A stretch of DNA of 64,000 bases from Musa acuminata AAA Group (lineage: Eukaryota > Streptophyta > Magnoliopsida > Zingiberales > Musaceae). Location of the stretch: NCBI RefSeq assembly GCF_036884655.1, contig NC_088348.1, positions 25,514,501 through 25,578,500 of the forward strand. The letters run 5' to 3'. Below the pieces are notes generated by a model. The model ran no database searches and was not told the DNA's origin. It saw only the letters and a list, made by a program, of their open reading frames with translations. The translations under genes and the position numbers were made by a program. Every line of letters begins with the position of its first letter. The first letter of the stretch is position 1. Of this stretch, positions 22,801 through 34,594 are shown one piece after another.

Positions 22801-23710
22801 CGGTGAAGATAATTTTCTGATAGTTATGAGTATTATCTCAGATGTTCATTAGCCTGCTGGAAAATGTTCTGAACGAAAGCTGTCCTCCAATAAGGTAGGA
22901 TTTCAATTGCAAGTGTCTTGTATTTGCCACCAAGAAACAACATATATTTTTCTGAAAATAACTTTTGAGTTTTCTGCCATTCAATGTCATAACATGCACA
23001 TTTTGCATTGACAGTCATGAGGAGCTTCTGCAGATAACCCGTGATGAATCGTTCTCAGATAACCGTAAGAAATTTGCTCCAGACTGTTTGTCCTTTTCTG
23101 TAACATAACTCTTTATCTTCTAAGCAAGTTTTCTGGCAGTTGTTTTGTTCTTCAGAATTGTTGCGTCTGGTGAAATACGCAGAAGAGCAGCATTTTTTGA
23201 ACCATTTATTATTGGCTTAGAGAATACAAGCGTAGACCAGGTTATTTGTGACTTCTCATCCTCGTTACATGCATGTTTGGTTGCATCCGAAGGTCAGATT
23301 GCTTAATGTACAACCAATATGTATTTTTGGTCGTAGACTTTTTTGTGTTAGGCTAGTATCATGCAGTTGCGTGTGTCATCGAATGTATTCCACTTTTGCA
23401 GTGTCCAACTTGTTGGTGAATAATTTCTTATCCATCTATTGTGTCTTGCTTACAGTTCTGCAAGGAGTCGGTGGAGATGTTGGGGGAGGAAAGCAACCAT
23501 GTTCAGATCGTAGCTTTATCTGATGCTTTGGGTGTGCCTATAAGCGTGGAGTATCTTGACCAGAACTCGTCCGACGGAGGTGCTCTTACTCCAAGTGACG
23601 TCGTGACTAATGGGAGCAATCCAAGTAGGACGTTTCTGTCATCGACACCGCGGGTGAAGTTGCTGTGTCATCTTGGCCACTACGATGTTCTGTACCCCAA
23701 GTGCCAGTAG
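13860..23710 (+). CDS. Ubiquitin thioesterase otubain-like (OTUB1 family deubiquitinase)
   Basis: Eight exons join in frame to 325 residues: 13860-14105, 20196-20261, 20385-20468, 20579-20701, 22842-22894, 23015-23064, 23140-23240 and 23456-23710. Otubains are OTU-fold cysteine proteases that cleave polyubiquitin, with the Lys48 preference of animal OTUB1 only presumed here. The catalytic block RRIRGDGNCFYRSFMFSYL carries Asp119 and Cys122, and the catalytic His is His316 in LGHYDVLYPK near the C-terminus. Other family blocks: EPLSFLAAEIRSGDHILQEK, LFFRIVASGEIRRRAAFFEP and CKESVEMLGEESNHVQIVAL. Exon 7 must start at 23140; the alternative AG at 23155 shifts the frame. The N-terminal 82 residues are acidic and not conserved. 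Intron 1 is 6.1 kb because it hosts the retroelement at 14975-19490. Exon 1 is joined by phase and by K-EPLS matching the family, so it is slightly less certain. Confidence 0.9.
14975..15420 (+). repeat. 5' LTR of the LARD-like element
   Basis: 446 bp, from TGTCACGGACAAAC to AAGTCCGTGTCA. A TATA-like TCTATAAAGTG lies at about 15243-15253, consistent with a promoter on the plus strand. Confidence 0.92.
15423..15434 (+). other. Primer-binding site of the LARD-like element
   Basis: TGGTATCAGAGC, a perfect 12-base match to the usual initiator-Met tRNA primer site, two bases after the LTR. Confidence 0.85.
19031..19044 (+). other. Polypurine tract of the LARD-like element
   Basis: TAAGTGGGGGAGAA directly before the 3' LTR. 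Confidence 0.8.
19045..19490 (+). repeat. 3' LTR of the LARD-like element
   Basis: 446 bp, the same length as the 5' LTR, with about four substitutions (for example GTTTATGCC for GTTCATGCC and CCGCACGAC for CCGCACAAC). Confidence 0.92.
20702..22841. other. Otubain intron 4, no other gene
   Basis: 2.1 kb of AT-rich intron. I saw no coding exon, structural RNA or bounded transposon in it. Confidence 0.45.
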
Positions 23711-25642
23711 TGTTTAATTTCTTACAGGCTTGTACGTTCTCTAACTGCATAACTTTCTTAACATCCCTTGGTTTCCATCGATTGACTTGCACTTGCCATT
23801 TTTTGTGAGTTGCAGATTGCTTATCATGGCAAATCGCGAGGCGCTTGTCATTCCAAATGTATCAAAACATTTGTAGCAAGGGAGTCTTTTGGGCGACTAC
23901 TCGTAAATGATAATCCGCATCCAACATTCACGCACAGACATGCCTTGCATGCATTCTCAACACTTTCCTTGTTTTTGCAATGAGCTCTTCACAACGTTAT
24001 TTTTCCCCTAATTGCAACTGAATTTCTCGAAGTTATTAGAACTATAAAGCCCCAGTTAAATGATTGTGTGCAGGCACATTGATTGATCAGAAAGTTGAAA
24101 TTCTGCAACAAGCCAAATTTTACATCTAAAATCTCGTCATCATTTAAATATCTCTTATTCAAATTTTATTTAATTTGTTTGGAATTTGTTTTTGACACTA
24201 GGAATAAAACGAGTTAAACATGCCAATTCAGGCTATTTTTAAAAGAGTATGAAATTTTATCTAATTCAATTTGGTTCTTGTTGAGATGTTCTTTGTAATG
24301 AGCAGTATAATGAGTAAGATTTGGATTAAAAAAAAATTTCAAGAACGAGCTGGTTACCTTATTTTCTCAAAAATAGGAGCCTTTAACCTTTTTCACTTAT
24401 TTCACATTTTAAAATATCGTTGTGTCAAATTAAACTGATTGAAGAACAGAATCGTACTCAAGCTTTTTATACTAGGAGTTTATGATGGATAAATTCAAAT
24501 TGACTCAATTTTGAATTTGTTTATTTAAAGTTTACCCACAGAATCTGATTATTATTTAGTCTCCCATTCAAATTTTATCCAATTTGATCTTCTGCGTGTG
24601 AATTTTTGGAAAGTTTTTATCACTAGATCCGTCAAAGACAAACCCGGTGCTGAAAGTACCAATAAGAGCACGAGGTTTTTGGAGGTTTTCCTGTGTCGGT
24701 GGAGGCAGGGAGCACTGCCAGGTCTCCCAATTCACAGTGATGGTGTCACTACAGGATCGCCAGCCAAGAAAATTCATGAAAGAAAATCATAACTTTGGAT
24801 TTTTCTTGTATAGGTTCATAAGTTTGAAAAATTTTTATAAATTTTTTTTTTAAAAAAATTGATTATTTTATCTCTATTAGTTATCACCCTCCATCCATGT
24901 CTTTATGTGCAAGCTGATAAACAATCCAGTTGTCTTTTTCTTTTTTCTTTTTTTTTCTCTTGATCACTTGTGTCTTTTTACATAGGTTGACAGGCAATGT
25001 CGATCACCTTCTCTCTCCTTAATCGCTCATGCTTTTATAGGTTGACAACACCGATCGCTCCTTCTCCTCTAGTTGCCTATGCCTCCGTACGAGAGTTGAT
25101 GGGCGGGCGAGGATCAACAGGATAAGCGGCTAAGTGTGAGGAGGTACAATTAAGAGTTGAGGCTATGATAAATGTTTTTTAAAATTATAGAGTTAAAATG
25201 ATTTTTTTTATATACACACGAGAGTAGTACTCTGTCAGAATTTGTTTGGTTACAGAGAAAAAAACCCAAAGTTCACAACTTTTTCCGGGAAGTCTCCAAG
25301 GATATTTATATGCAATTTATCCAATAAAAGATACTTTCAGACATTCAGTAGAATACTCTCACTCTCTTCTGTCCAAGGCACCAGTCTCCACCGATGCTCT
25401 CGTCGGTCTAAAAGCCAACCGCCTGAGGCGGCGGCGGCTGGCGGCAGAGGTAATGCGACACACGATCGAGGATGAGGCAGCTGGAATCCGCGAGACGGAT
25501 CGGGGTAACCCGGTGCCTGTCTTAGCAAGGAGCAAGTCGGAACCCTAGGGAAGATCCCTTCTTCGTCCGACAGCGGAAAAATTCTGCAGGATCGATCGAG
25601 GTCTCTCAGTAAGGACGATACGAGGTGGTTTGGAGGTGATTA
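23711..25642. other. Intergenic region between otubain and the S-acyltransferase
   Basis: AT-rich with poly-A/T runs (24330, 24840) and a CT-rich run near 24935-24960. The last 270 bp before the next start (from about 25370) are GC-rich and may be its 5' leader, which contains an upstream open frame at 25246-25548. Confidence 0.4.
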
Positions 25643-28600
25643 ATGCACGTCGGCCCGCCTCCCCGCGGCTCGGATCTGGCCGCCCGCGGCATGGCGGCGG
25701 ATGCGGAATCGCCAAGAGTGTTTGAGGCCTGGAAGGGAAGCAACGTAAGTGTTGTTGATCTATGTCCTCAAACTTTCATCGACGCCTCCGTCCAGCTGGA
25801 TTGGTGGAATGGCTGCGACTTGCTTATTGGGCAAATTCGGTTTTGATTGCGTGATTCGTGTCTAGGAGAGATCGGAAAGTTAAAAGTTTCTGAAGTTTTC
25901 TTATATTGTTTCTTCAAATCGTCTGGCGTTCATGCGTGAGTGTGCAAGTGTGTGTTATTGGATATGAATTTGATGTGTCAAGTGAATTACCTTTTCCAAT
26001 CTTCACCTTGTGTGCATTATAAAGTTCTCAACTTTCAGCTTATTTTTCCTTATCGAATGAATCCGAACTGCATTGTATGTTGGGCTTGATTCTTTTGCTA
26101 ATTATATTTAGCTACTGGCTTCCTTGATATCCACTGAATGTAGAGTTCCGTTGCTGTGTTTGATTTTATCCAAAAAATGTCATAAGCTTGTAACATGTGT
26201 AGATTAGTTTTACCTTGAAGCCGATGGAGAACAATGTTCAGAAGTCTTTAACTCATTATTCTGCACTGCATTTACATTTGAAAAAAATAAAGGTTTATAC
26301 TGATCCATACAAGACAGTCATTTGCATGCACTATTGTTCATAATAAAATGTAAGAGTACTGTGAGACCTATTTTAGGCTTGTCATATCCATTTAGTTTCC
26401 TGTTCTGTGTAAATTGAATTATTATGTCATTTGTTAGTAAATCATTTTGTGTTTATGGTGCATTAGTTCCCTGTATGGAGAACTTTTGAAATTGAAACAA
26501 AGAACTCATTGAATAAATTGCTATACTAAAGATGTAGTCATTGTCTTTACAATCAAGACAACCTTGAAAGTACCTTTTGTTAACTTTTGGCATCCTTCTT
26601 TGTAATTGTTTTGTACATGTATGTGCAGTAGAACTTATGAGGATGTGAAATGCTCGAGATTTTATGTCAGGCTAAAAATGGCTTAGTTGTTGGTCGGCCT
26701 TGTTCTACTTGAGAGCATAATTTTGCTTGTTAACACCTGCAATAATACTAGGAAGTTTCTGCATGTACTGCATTTGGATTGAATATTAAAGTTTTTATAT
26801 TAAATAAGTCAACTGTAGAACCTACTAAGAGTCTTGGCATTCCATGTAGTGAGTGAGTACTAGCTTACATTGATTCAGTTTCATGCATAATTTTCTGATT
26901 GCTCTACCTTTCCTATTAGTGAGATGAATGGATTGTTTTTACTCTTTGTTTTCAATGCTTTTATGACAATAATGCAGAAAATTCTTTTTTTAGAAGTTGA
27001 ACACTTGGTTCCTTCATTGACATCTTTGCCATATCTTGTGCAGATTTTTTTTCTTCAAGGGAGATTTATATTTGGTCCTGATGTGAGATCATTGTTTCTC
27101 ACCATATTCCTGATTGTTGCACCTGTTTCAATCTTCTGCGTGTTTGTTGCCAGAAAACTAATGGATGAATTTTCCAGTACTCTGGGTATACCAGTGATGG
27201 TAATAGCTGTCCTGTTCACTTTATATGTAAGTACTTCATTATCCTTGTCCCCTTATCATGACTTTTTTCCTTTGGTATTTAGATGCTCCATTTTGGTTGC
27301 TGCTTCTATAGTATCCTATAGAGATATCGAACATTGGAACATTAAAACAAAGGATATGGCATCCCTAAAACTCCTACAAATATGGAAAGCTTGCTAATAA
27401 TTTGGATTTATTTTTCCAAATTTTAGCCATAAACTACACTTGTTGCTCTTCGCTCTCTACTCTCTGAACCATAAAATTCTGATTTGGATCTCATGACCTC
27501 GATAGAAGTTTTTACTGAAGATACAAGCTTCCAATTTTCCTTGTTTATAAGTGCTATAGTAAGCATGTTTGTCATTTATAATTCAAGTACGAAGAAAAGG
27601 GAGTTTCTAATTCATCAACTTCTTCCAGATGATTAGTTAAGGTATTTTGCAAGTATCCTTGTCGGCTTCAAGTTCCCATGCATAAGAGGGTTTCTGGATT
27701 TTTGTTTTTTTACTTTTCTTTTCCGTTTTTCCGTGTTAAGACATCCTTATCCCAATCCACTATCATAAGTGTGATGTATGTTTGTTGCTAACTACTAGTT
27801 GAAGTACAAATTCAATAGTTGCTCAAACTAATGGATTAATCTCCATAATTCAATGCTATTTGTTATATGAAGATTCTTCTGCCTATGATTTTCTTATTAC
27901 CTACTAACTGACCTATATAGTGACCCCTATATTGATTATATATTGAAAAAGTGTCATTTGACAAGGTTAGTATCAGTGATTTACAAAGTGCTAGGCGCTA
28001 AATGACGCCAAAGTCCAAAAACGCTTGAGGCGCTAGGCGCTTGCCTGAGCGAAGCGAGACGTTAAAATATAAAAATATATAAAATAATTAATAAATATAA
28101 TTATTTAAATAATAATATGATATTAAATTAAGAAAATCTATAGTACAAAGTCACAATGCCACATTAACAAAAAGCCTCAAAATTCAAAACAAAAAAATTT
28201 TACATCGAAGTCATTCATCTTAGTCAATATTATCGTCATTTTCAAACAAATCATCTTCATTGAGTTCGTCATCTTCCTTTTGTCCTTCCTCTTCATCAAA
28301 ATATATTTCATTCTTTATGTCTTCAACAATGGAAGGAGTCAAGCTTGATGTTGTTGTATTCATTTTTCTCTTTGTCATATGTCTTGTATATGTTTGTAAT
28401 TCTCCAACACCTGAAGCTCTTGTCACATCTTCCCATGTCAATCTAACATCTTCAAATACAAGATCGCCTTCGACATCTTACAAGTTGGCACTCATTTTGC
28501 CCACCAACCGCTCATTTAAATCATCAATATCTTATGATAAGATTGGATCAATTCTATTTCGCAAATCATGATGAGCCTTCAAAGCTTGATTATACTTTAT

Positions 28601-31600
28601 GTAAACAAGATCATGTAATCGTTGATGTTCCAATTGATTTATTCTCTTTAAGTGAATCTGTCATATCATATAATTTAAAAATATATTAATACATATATCT
28701 AAATAAATAAATTAATTGAAACAAAAATATTTAGTGATCCTTACATGTTCAAAGACACTCCAGTTTCGTTTACAACCCGAAGCACTACATGTCAAACTAA
28801 GTATTTTGATAGCAAATTGCTGCAAGTTTGGGGTGAAATTTCTAAATAGACTTCATCATTCAACTGCAAAATTTATGTTATTATTAGCAATAACATAGCA
28901 ATATACTATAGATGAAATTAATTATATCAAATTATTAATACCTAGCGATATAATTGTCCTGGATCGAATTGTCATTGGAATTCCAAAAAGACCTTCGACA
29001 TTTTTATATAGAGATAATTCATGAATAATCTTATCTTGCACTACAAGGCTCGGAACTAATCTTGCAATGCATTGATATAACTCATCCAAAACTTCTGTAT
29101 TAAACCTAACATATTTAATCTTATAAAAGAATTTTGGGTTCAAATAATATTCTACTACATATAAGGGACGATGAAGTTGATAATTCTATCTTTTGTTAAT
29201 GATTGTAAAAATTTTCTCATGTGTTTCTTCATTTTCATTAAAAGAATTTTTAATCGTTTTCTTTGCTCTATCCATAGTCTCATAAATATATCCCATTGCA
29301 GGTTTATTTTAATTATCTACCAATTTGAAGGACTCGAACAAGAGGGCCCATTATCTTTAATATATAAACTATATGATTCCAAAAGGATGACATTAAGATG
29401 ATATCAGTGGCCCTCTTGCCTTTTGCTTCTTTTGCCCATTTTCTTATTACCAATTTCTCAGAAGTAAACATATTTCTTAGGTTATGTTTTTGACGATGCA
29501 CGCTGTATAATGTCAAGAATGAAATAGCAAATCGGGTGACACCATATCTCACCAATTCTTTATTACCTGTGAGTTCTCTTATCATATTTAAAGCCTCAGC
29601 ATGATTAGTTAGGGATCTTTTCATTATCGTCCAACATTAAATCAATACAATGTACTGCACATGGAGTCCAATATAAGTGTTGTCTTTTTGTTTCAAGTAA
29701 TTTACCTGAGATAAAGGATAAGAAATTTGATAAGACTTAAGAGTTTAACACATATAATTGAAGATAAAGTAATTAAAAAATTTAAAATATAAATTTTATA
29801 AGCTAATACATAGTTGCTTCTATTGTCATTTATGACTTGAACGATATTTTGTTCTCCAATTTCTTTCATGAATTTGCAATTGTCTTCAGATTTTACAAAA
29901 GATGAAGCATCTATCGACTTCACAAACATGGTCCATAAAGAACAGTTAATCATAAAATTAGTTATACTCCTGCATCTCTTGTTGATTTAAACATTTGACA
30001 TAATAGAGCAACCATGAGTTGCCCATGATTCTTTATGGCCCTTTAGTAAGCCATTTGTATAATTTGACTTTTTTTTCAATAATGAAACTCGCATCTCATA
30101 ATAAATTGACGGTTTTAATCCTGCATCATATATTCCAATAGCTTCAATCATCTCCTTAAGACTGTCTAAACAAATTGTATTAAGGGGGAAGACTAGTCTG
30201 ATAGAATAAGCGAGCAATGTGCTGAATTGTTCTTTTTCTTATTTCTTTATCACAAGCATCACTTATATTTGTTTATCTTAATTTTGAACCTCCTGCTTAC
30301 CCTTATTACTTCTGTGATCCTTGAAACATATATAGATCCATCTTTTCTTTTTTACACTTCTTGGTACTCAACTTCTTTTCTTTTGTTGTCGTGTACTTTT
30401 TTCCCACTTGGGTTGACACTTATCGAATAATATTCTTCTTCATCCCTGATATGTTTAACATTATCCTCTAGTAAATTTCCGTAAGATTCATTCTTTTGCA
30501 TCTTCTTTTCATTCATATAAGCCAGTTACTTTTCTTTTACCTCAGGTGGACACTTCTTGCAAGTTATTGTATTCTTGAAATTTCTTAATAGATGTTGTTT
30601 TGTACGAAAAATACCACCTCTAATAGTCTTATTATAGAAGATACAAGTCACTGCATTATGATCTTTAGAATTCTTTAGATAATTATACTTCCACGCAGGA
30701 TCTTTTTTTGATGTCATTGGAGAATCTATTGAGTCGCTCTGTACACTTGCCATTTATCCTGAAATCCTAACAATAATTTTAAATAAATAAAGATTAGCAG
30801 TATTAAATTAAAATAATATATTATTAATCTAATAAATAAAAAATACTGTTAACAGTATACTAAGTTGAGTTGATGTAAGAAGAGTGTAAAAAGAGTAAGG
30901 CCGAGGCTGCTGATTAAGAGCAGTGGCAGCAGCGAACAGCGGCGAGCAACGATAGTGGTAGCGGCAACAGAGAGGAAAAGTCGACGGTCGAATTGTGAGC
31001 AAGGTTAGGGTTGGGGAAGTCGCAAGGGAGGCTGATATCGGTGTTTTAGTTGGTTTGATTGAACCAACTAACACAAATGAGATCGAACCAGACCTAAAAT
31101 GCTAGTTCGGTTGCATGATTTAACCCGGGCGCTTGGGCTCGGGCGAGCGCGCAGGCGACGCCTCTTTGAACTGTGCTACCTGGACATTAAATGAGGCGCT
31201 CAGGCCTCGCCTTACCTCGCCCGAGCGCCCGAGTGCCCGAGTGCCTTTTGAAATCATTGGTTAGTATAACCATGCTTACATTTAAAGGTTTGACATGGCT
31301 TTTGTTACCTGGAAATATTGATTTACTAAAGTAGCATAATTGTCATGCTGCCAGGTCAATTACCAGATTAACTAGATGGACATCTCTTACTGAACTGGTA
31401 GTCCAAGTTGGTGCCCATATGCATTATGTTGATCTGGTCCCTTGAATTATGAAGTGCGGGTGTTAAAATACACATAACTTGTATCTGCATAAAATATAAT
31501 ACTCATCCATAAGAAGGCACTTTAATAGAACTGAAATGGCACAAACCTATATTGGACTGCATTTCAGGAACCCTATGATGCATACATACTATATATTTCT

Positions 31601-33300
31601 CCCAATTGTTATCCTATTTGGTTTATGGCATTTGCAGATTTCAAATGCATTTCTTGCTCCATTGTAGCACTTTACTAGCCAAATATTTCTTCTTTTAATA
31701 ACATTACAACTAAGTGTCGAACCAAAATGTACATAGACTTTGTGCATGATATTATTGCACTTGCATTTTGCTATTCGAAGTGTGATAGCCAGATTTGTCA
31801 ATGTACATTGTCTTTGTGCATGATATCACTATACTTGCAAGTATTTTTATCCAAATCAAAGTGTGATGTGGGCTTGGCCTTTCAGGATTTGATTCTTCTA
31901 CTTGTGACATCGGGTAGAGATCCGGGTATAGTACCTCGTAATCCACATCCTCCAGAAGCTGAAATCTTTGAGGATAATAGTGAAGTTGGAGGTGCCCGAA
32001 CTGCACAATTACATTTACCACGAACAAAGGATGTAAATGTGAACGGGATGACCGTAAAGGTGAAATTCTGCGACACTTGCTTGCTCTATCGGCCTCCTCG
32101 TTGCTCACACTGCTCAATCTGCAATAACTGTGTGGAACGTTTTGATCATCATTGCCCATGGGTTGGCCAATGCATTGGGCTTGTAAGTTGCAAATTTTTT
32201 GTATAATTGTTTGAAATTGTCTTATATGTTAATGTGAGCCAGCTTGATTCACAAATGAATATGTTTAATGACTAATGAAAACCTGAAACTGTAGACCATC
32301 CAGGACTGTTTGCCAACAACTAGAACATTATTATCAAAACTAGTGCTATTACTTGCATTTGACAAAGATGACTTCAGATAAAAGACACTTTTTTCATGAG
32401 ATAGTTTGTCTCTGGCTATTACTGATACTTGTATTCTTGATGCAGAGGAACTATCGTTTCTTCTATATGTTTGTTTTCTCAACAACTTTGCTCTGTCTCT
32501 ATGTCTTTGGTTTTTCCTGGGTGTGCATCGTGAAAATTAGAAATGCTGAACAAATATCTCTTTGGAGAGCAATGACTAAGACTCCAGCTTCCATTGTCCT
32601 CATAATCTACATTTTCATATCAGTTTGGTTTGTTGGCGGCCTCTCAGTCTTCCATTTATATCTAATGAGCACCAATCAGGTATTATTCCTTGTAACTTCT
32701 TATTGACAGTTCAGTGTATATGCCCATGCTGTTCTTTGATCATTTTCTTTGTTCTTTTGTTAGACGACTTATGAAAACTTCAGATACCGTTATGATCGGA
32801 GAGCTAACCCATATAACCGAGGAGTAGTAGAAAATTTCAAAGAGATCTTTTTTACAAGCATCCCTCCATCAAAGAACAAATTCCGTGCAAGGGTACCACG
32901 GGAACAAGAATATCAACAACTTACTATAGGTGGCGGTTTCATGAGTCCAAATATGGGCAGAGCAGTGGGTGACATCGAGATGGGTAGAAAGCCTGTGACA
33001 TGGGATGAATTGAGGGCAGTCACACAAGCTGGTGATCTAGAAGGAGGTCTAAGCAGTAGAAACATGGTGGATGACAAGGACAGTGAGCTCGGTGAAGTTT
33101 CCCCGGATTTAAGAAGGGAGTTTCTGTCGACAAGGGGTGTGGAAGTACAAGCTGCATTGCACCATAGGCGCTCAAGCTGGGGAAGAGGTGGGAGCTGGGA
33201 GACCATGCCTGAGGTTCGAGCTGTGGCATCTGCAATGTGGGAAACAAGTAGGATAGGCAGTGGCAGTGGCAGCCGCAGCATGTCTGCGGCAAACTTATGA
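25643..33300 (+). CDS. DHHC-type protein S-acyltransferase (palmitoyltransferase)
   Basis: Five exons, all phase 0: 25643-25744, 27044-27226, 31886-32182, 32446-32679 and 32764-33300, giving 450 residues. It transfers palmitate to cysteines of membrane-associated proteins. The start [11 protein letters not shown] with EAWKGSN matches the usual plant N-terminus. Two membrane helices lie in exon 2 ([19 protein letters not shown] and [20 protein letters not shown], the second crossing into exon 3). The Cys-rich domain (about residues 157-191) is [20 protein letters not shown] followed by [11 protein letters not shown]; the DHHC motif is at 182-185 with catalytic Cys185. Two more helices are in exon 4. 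[20 protein letters not shown] starts at 273 and includes the TTxE motif. The tail has [18 protein letters not shown], typical of the plant clade. Intron 2 hosts the hAT element. All catalytic parts are intact. Confidence 0.95.
27974..27998 (+). repeat. hAT left terminal inverted repeat
   Basis: Starts CAGTGATTTACAAAGTGC, preceded by the target duplication GTTAGTAT. Confidence 0.85.
28220..30753 (-). pseudogene. hAT transposase, degraded
   Basis: Family blocks occur in order on the minus strand. A BED-type zinc finger is at 30526-30753 ([31 protein letters not shown]); one expected Cys is replaced (CIFYNK for the usual CxFCxK). A stop falls at 30526-30528, with the frame continuing beyond it. 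A DUF659-like block is at 29987-30217 ([17 protein letters not shown]) and continues at 29702-29953 ([14 protein letters not shown]). A catalytic-domain part is at 29313-29624 ([17 protein letters not shown]). The C-terminal dimerisation block lies at about 28735-28835 ([15 protein letters not shown]), and an acidic tail ends at 28220. Full length would be near 750 residues. Several stops and frame changes make it non-functional as read. Confidence 0.8.
31235..31259 (-). repeat. hAT right terminal inverted repeat
   Basis: Read on the minus strand it starts CAATGATTTCAAAAGGC, followed outside by the second GTTAGTAT. Confidence 0.85.
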
Positions 33301-33765
33301 GGTGTTCAGATAGCGACACGCTCGTAAAGGCATGGATCTTGTGGATGCCTTTTGGTGCATTGGAAAAGGACTGGTGTCTCCTAGTGTTGCATAGTTTGCG
33401 AGTGATCTATTGGGTTTGGTTGATACACATTTGTAGAAAATTGTTTTGTGCTGATTTGCTGTGATACCGGCATCGACTATTTTTTTTGTAGATCTGAAGA
33501 CGATAGATAGTCGAGGACTGTATTCGCTTGCTTGGCATGTGTGTATATATTTGCGTTTGTGGCTTCAGTAAAAGTTGTTATCCATCTGAGCGTACTTCAG
33601 GTTTTTCTCTCTTCCTTTTTTCTTTAGAAATGGTTCAACATTGCTATGTGTCTAGTGGGTCTGTTGTTTTCTTCTTTTCTCATATTAGTTAACAGGATTA
33701 TATTAGGGATTGCAGTAAATGATACTATTGATTGATGGTGGGTTTGGGTAACAATCTTGTCATAA
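33301..33765. other. 3' flank of the S-acyltransferase
   Basis: Probable 3' UTR followed by a short intergenic stretch up to the copia element. No other gene seen. Confidence 0.4.
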
Positions 33766-34074
33766 ACTAAGCATAAAAATCTATAATATGTTATATTAAA
33801 TATGAAAATAATTTTTTATATTATGATTGAAATCAAATAATTAGATATGTTTAACGATGCATACCTTTTTCTTATCCAGTGTCTTGTCTATTTACAGATA
33901 AGAGTAGAGAATCTAGAATAAGTTATTAGAATAATTCCTTTCAGCAATTGATCAATATATATCATCAGAATCTAATTAGTTATATTATATATATCTTATC
34001 CAATTATAAAGGGTTATAAAATCTAATATATTATATATATCTTATCCAATTAGAAAGGACTACAAAATCTAATA
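33766..34074 (-). repeat. 3' LTR of the copia element, internally deleted
   Basis: Both ends match the 5' LTR (plus strand TAAGCATAAAAAT and ACAAAATCTAATA), but about 240 bp present in the 5' LTR between GATGCGTATC and AGCAGAGGATCTA is reduced to a short unrelated-looking piece. A 46-bp tandem duplication containing CTTATCCAATTA (33995 and 34041) enlarges the inner end. Confidence 0.75.
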
Positions 34075-34594
34075 TTCTCTCACTTGCCCTTGATAAGATA
34101 TAAAAATATTTAAAATTAAAATAAATAACATAAAATTTGTTTGAAAATAATTTTATCAAATTGGATTCCAAAGAATTTTGAAAAACATATTTTATACATA
34201 GTCATGAATTTTAAAACAAGCTAATAAGTCAAATAAACACAATAATACTATATTAAGTTTAACTATCAATGCGAGTAATAGCGGTTGTATATCATCAATA
34301 TCATACTCCCTTCTATATACCACAACATTATTAGTATTTATCTTGTCAAGATAATCATATTATTACATTCAACTATAATATGCATAAATATAAATGTAAA
34401 CAAAGAAACATATAACTTTAATTAAGCAAGAAAAATATCAATAATAGCATCTACCTAAACATGTATCATCATATCTTTTATGACTTGCTCACAAGTCTCA
34501 TTCTAAAAATATGTTCTTTTAATATTTTACATTGTAAAGCTTTTGTCAATGGATCAACAATCATCATAGTGGTGCTCAGGTTGTCAATTGACAC

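Larger units (their letters stand above)
27974..31259 (-). mobile_element. hAT-family DNA transposon in intron 2 of the S-acyltransferase
   Basis: The 3286-bp element is flanked by the perfect 8-bp duplication GTTAGTAT (27966-27973 and 31260-31267), the diagnostic hAT size. The ends are imperfect inverted repeats: CAGTGATTTACAAAG on the left and CAATGATTTCAAAAG on the right, read inward. Subterminal regions on both sides are rich in GCGCTAGGCGC- or GGGCGCTCG-like motifs. The transposase runs on the minus strand. The ends and target site are intact, but the transposase has lost its frame in places, so it is probably immobile without help. Confidence 0.95.

Noticed and set aside
23156..23240. 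Alternative acceptor at 23155 for otubain exon 7
   Set aside because: It shifts the frame and loses the conserved LFFR block; the acceptor ending at 23139 keeps both.
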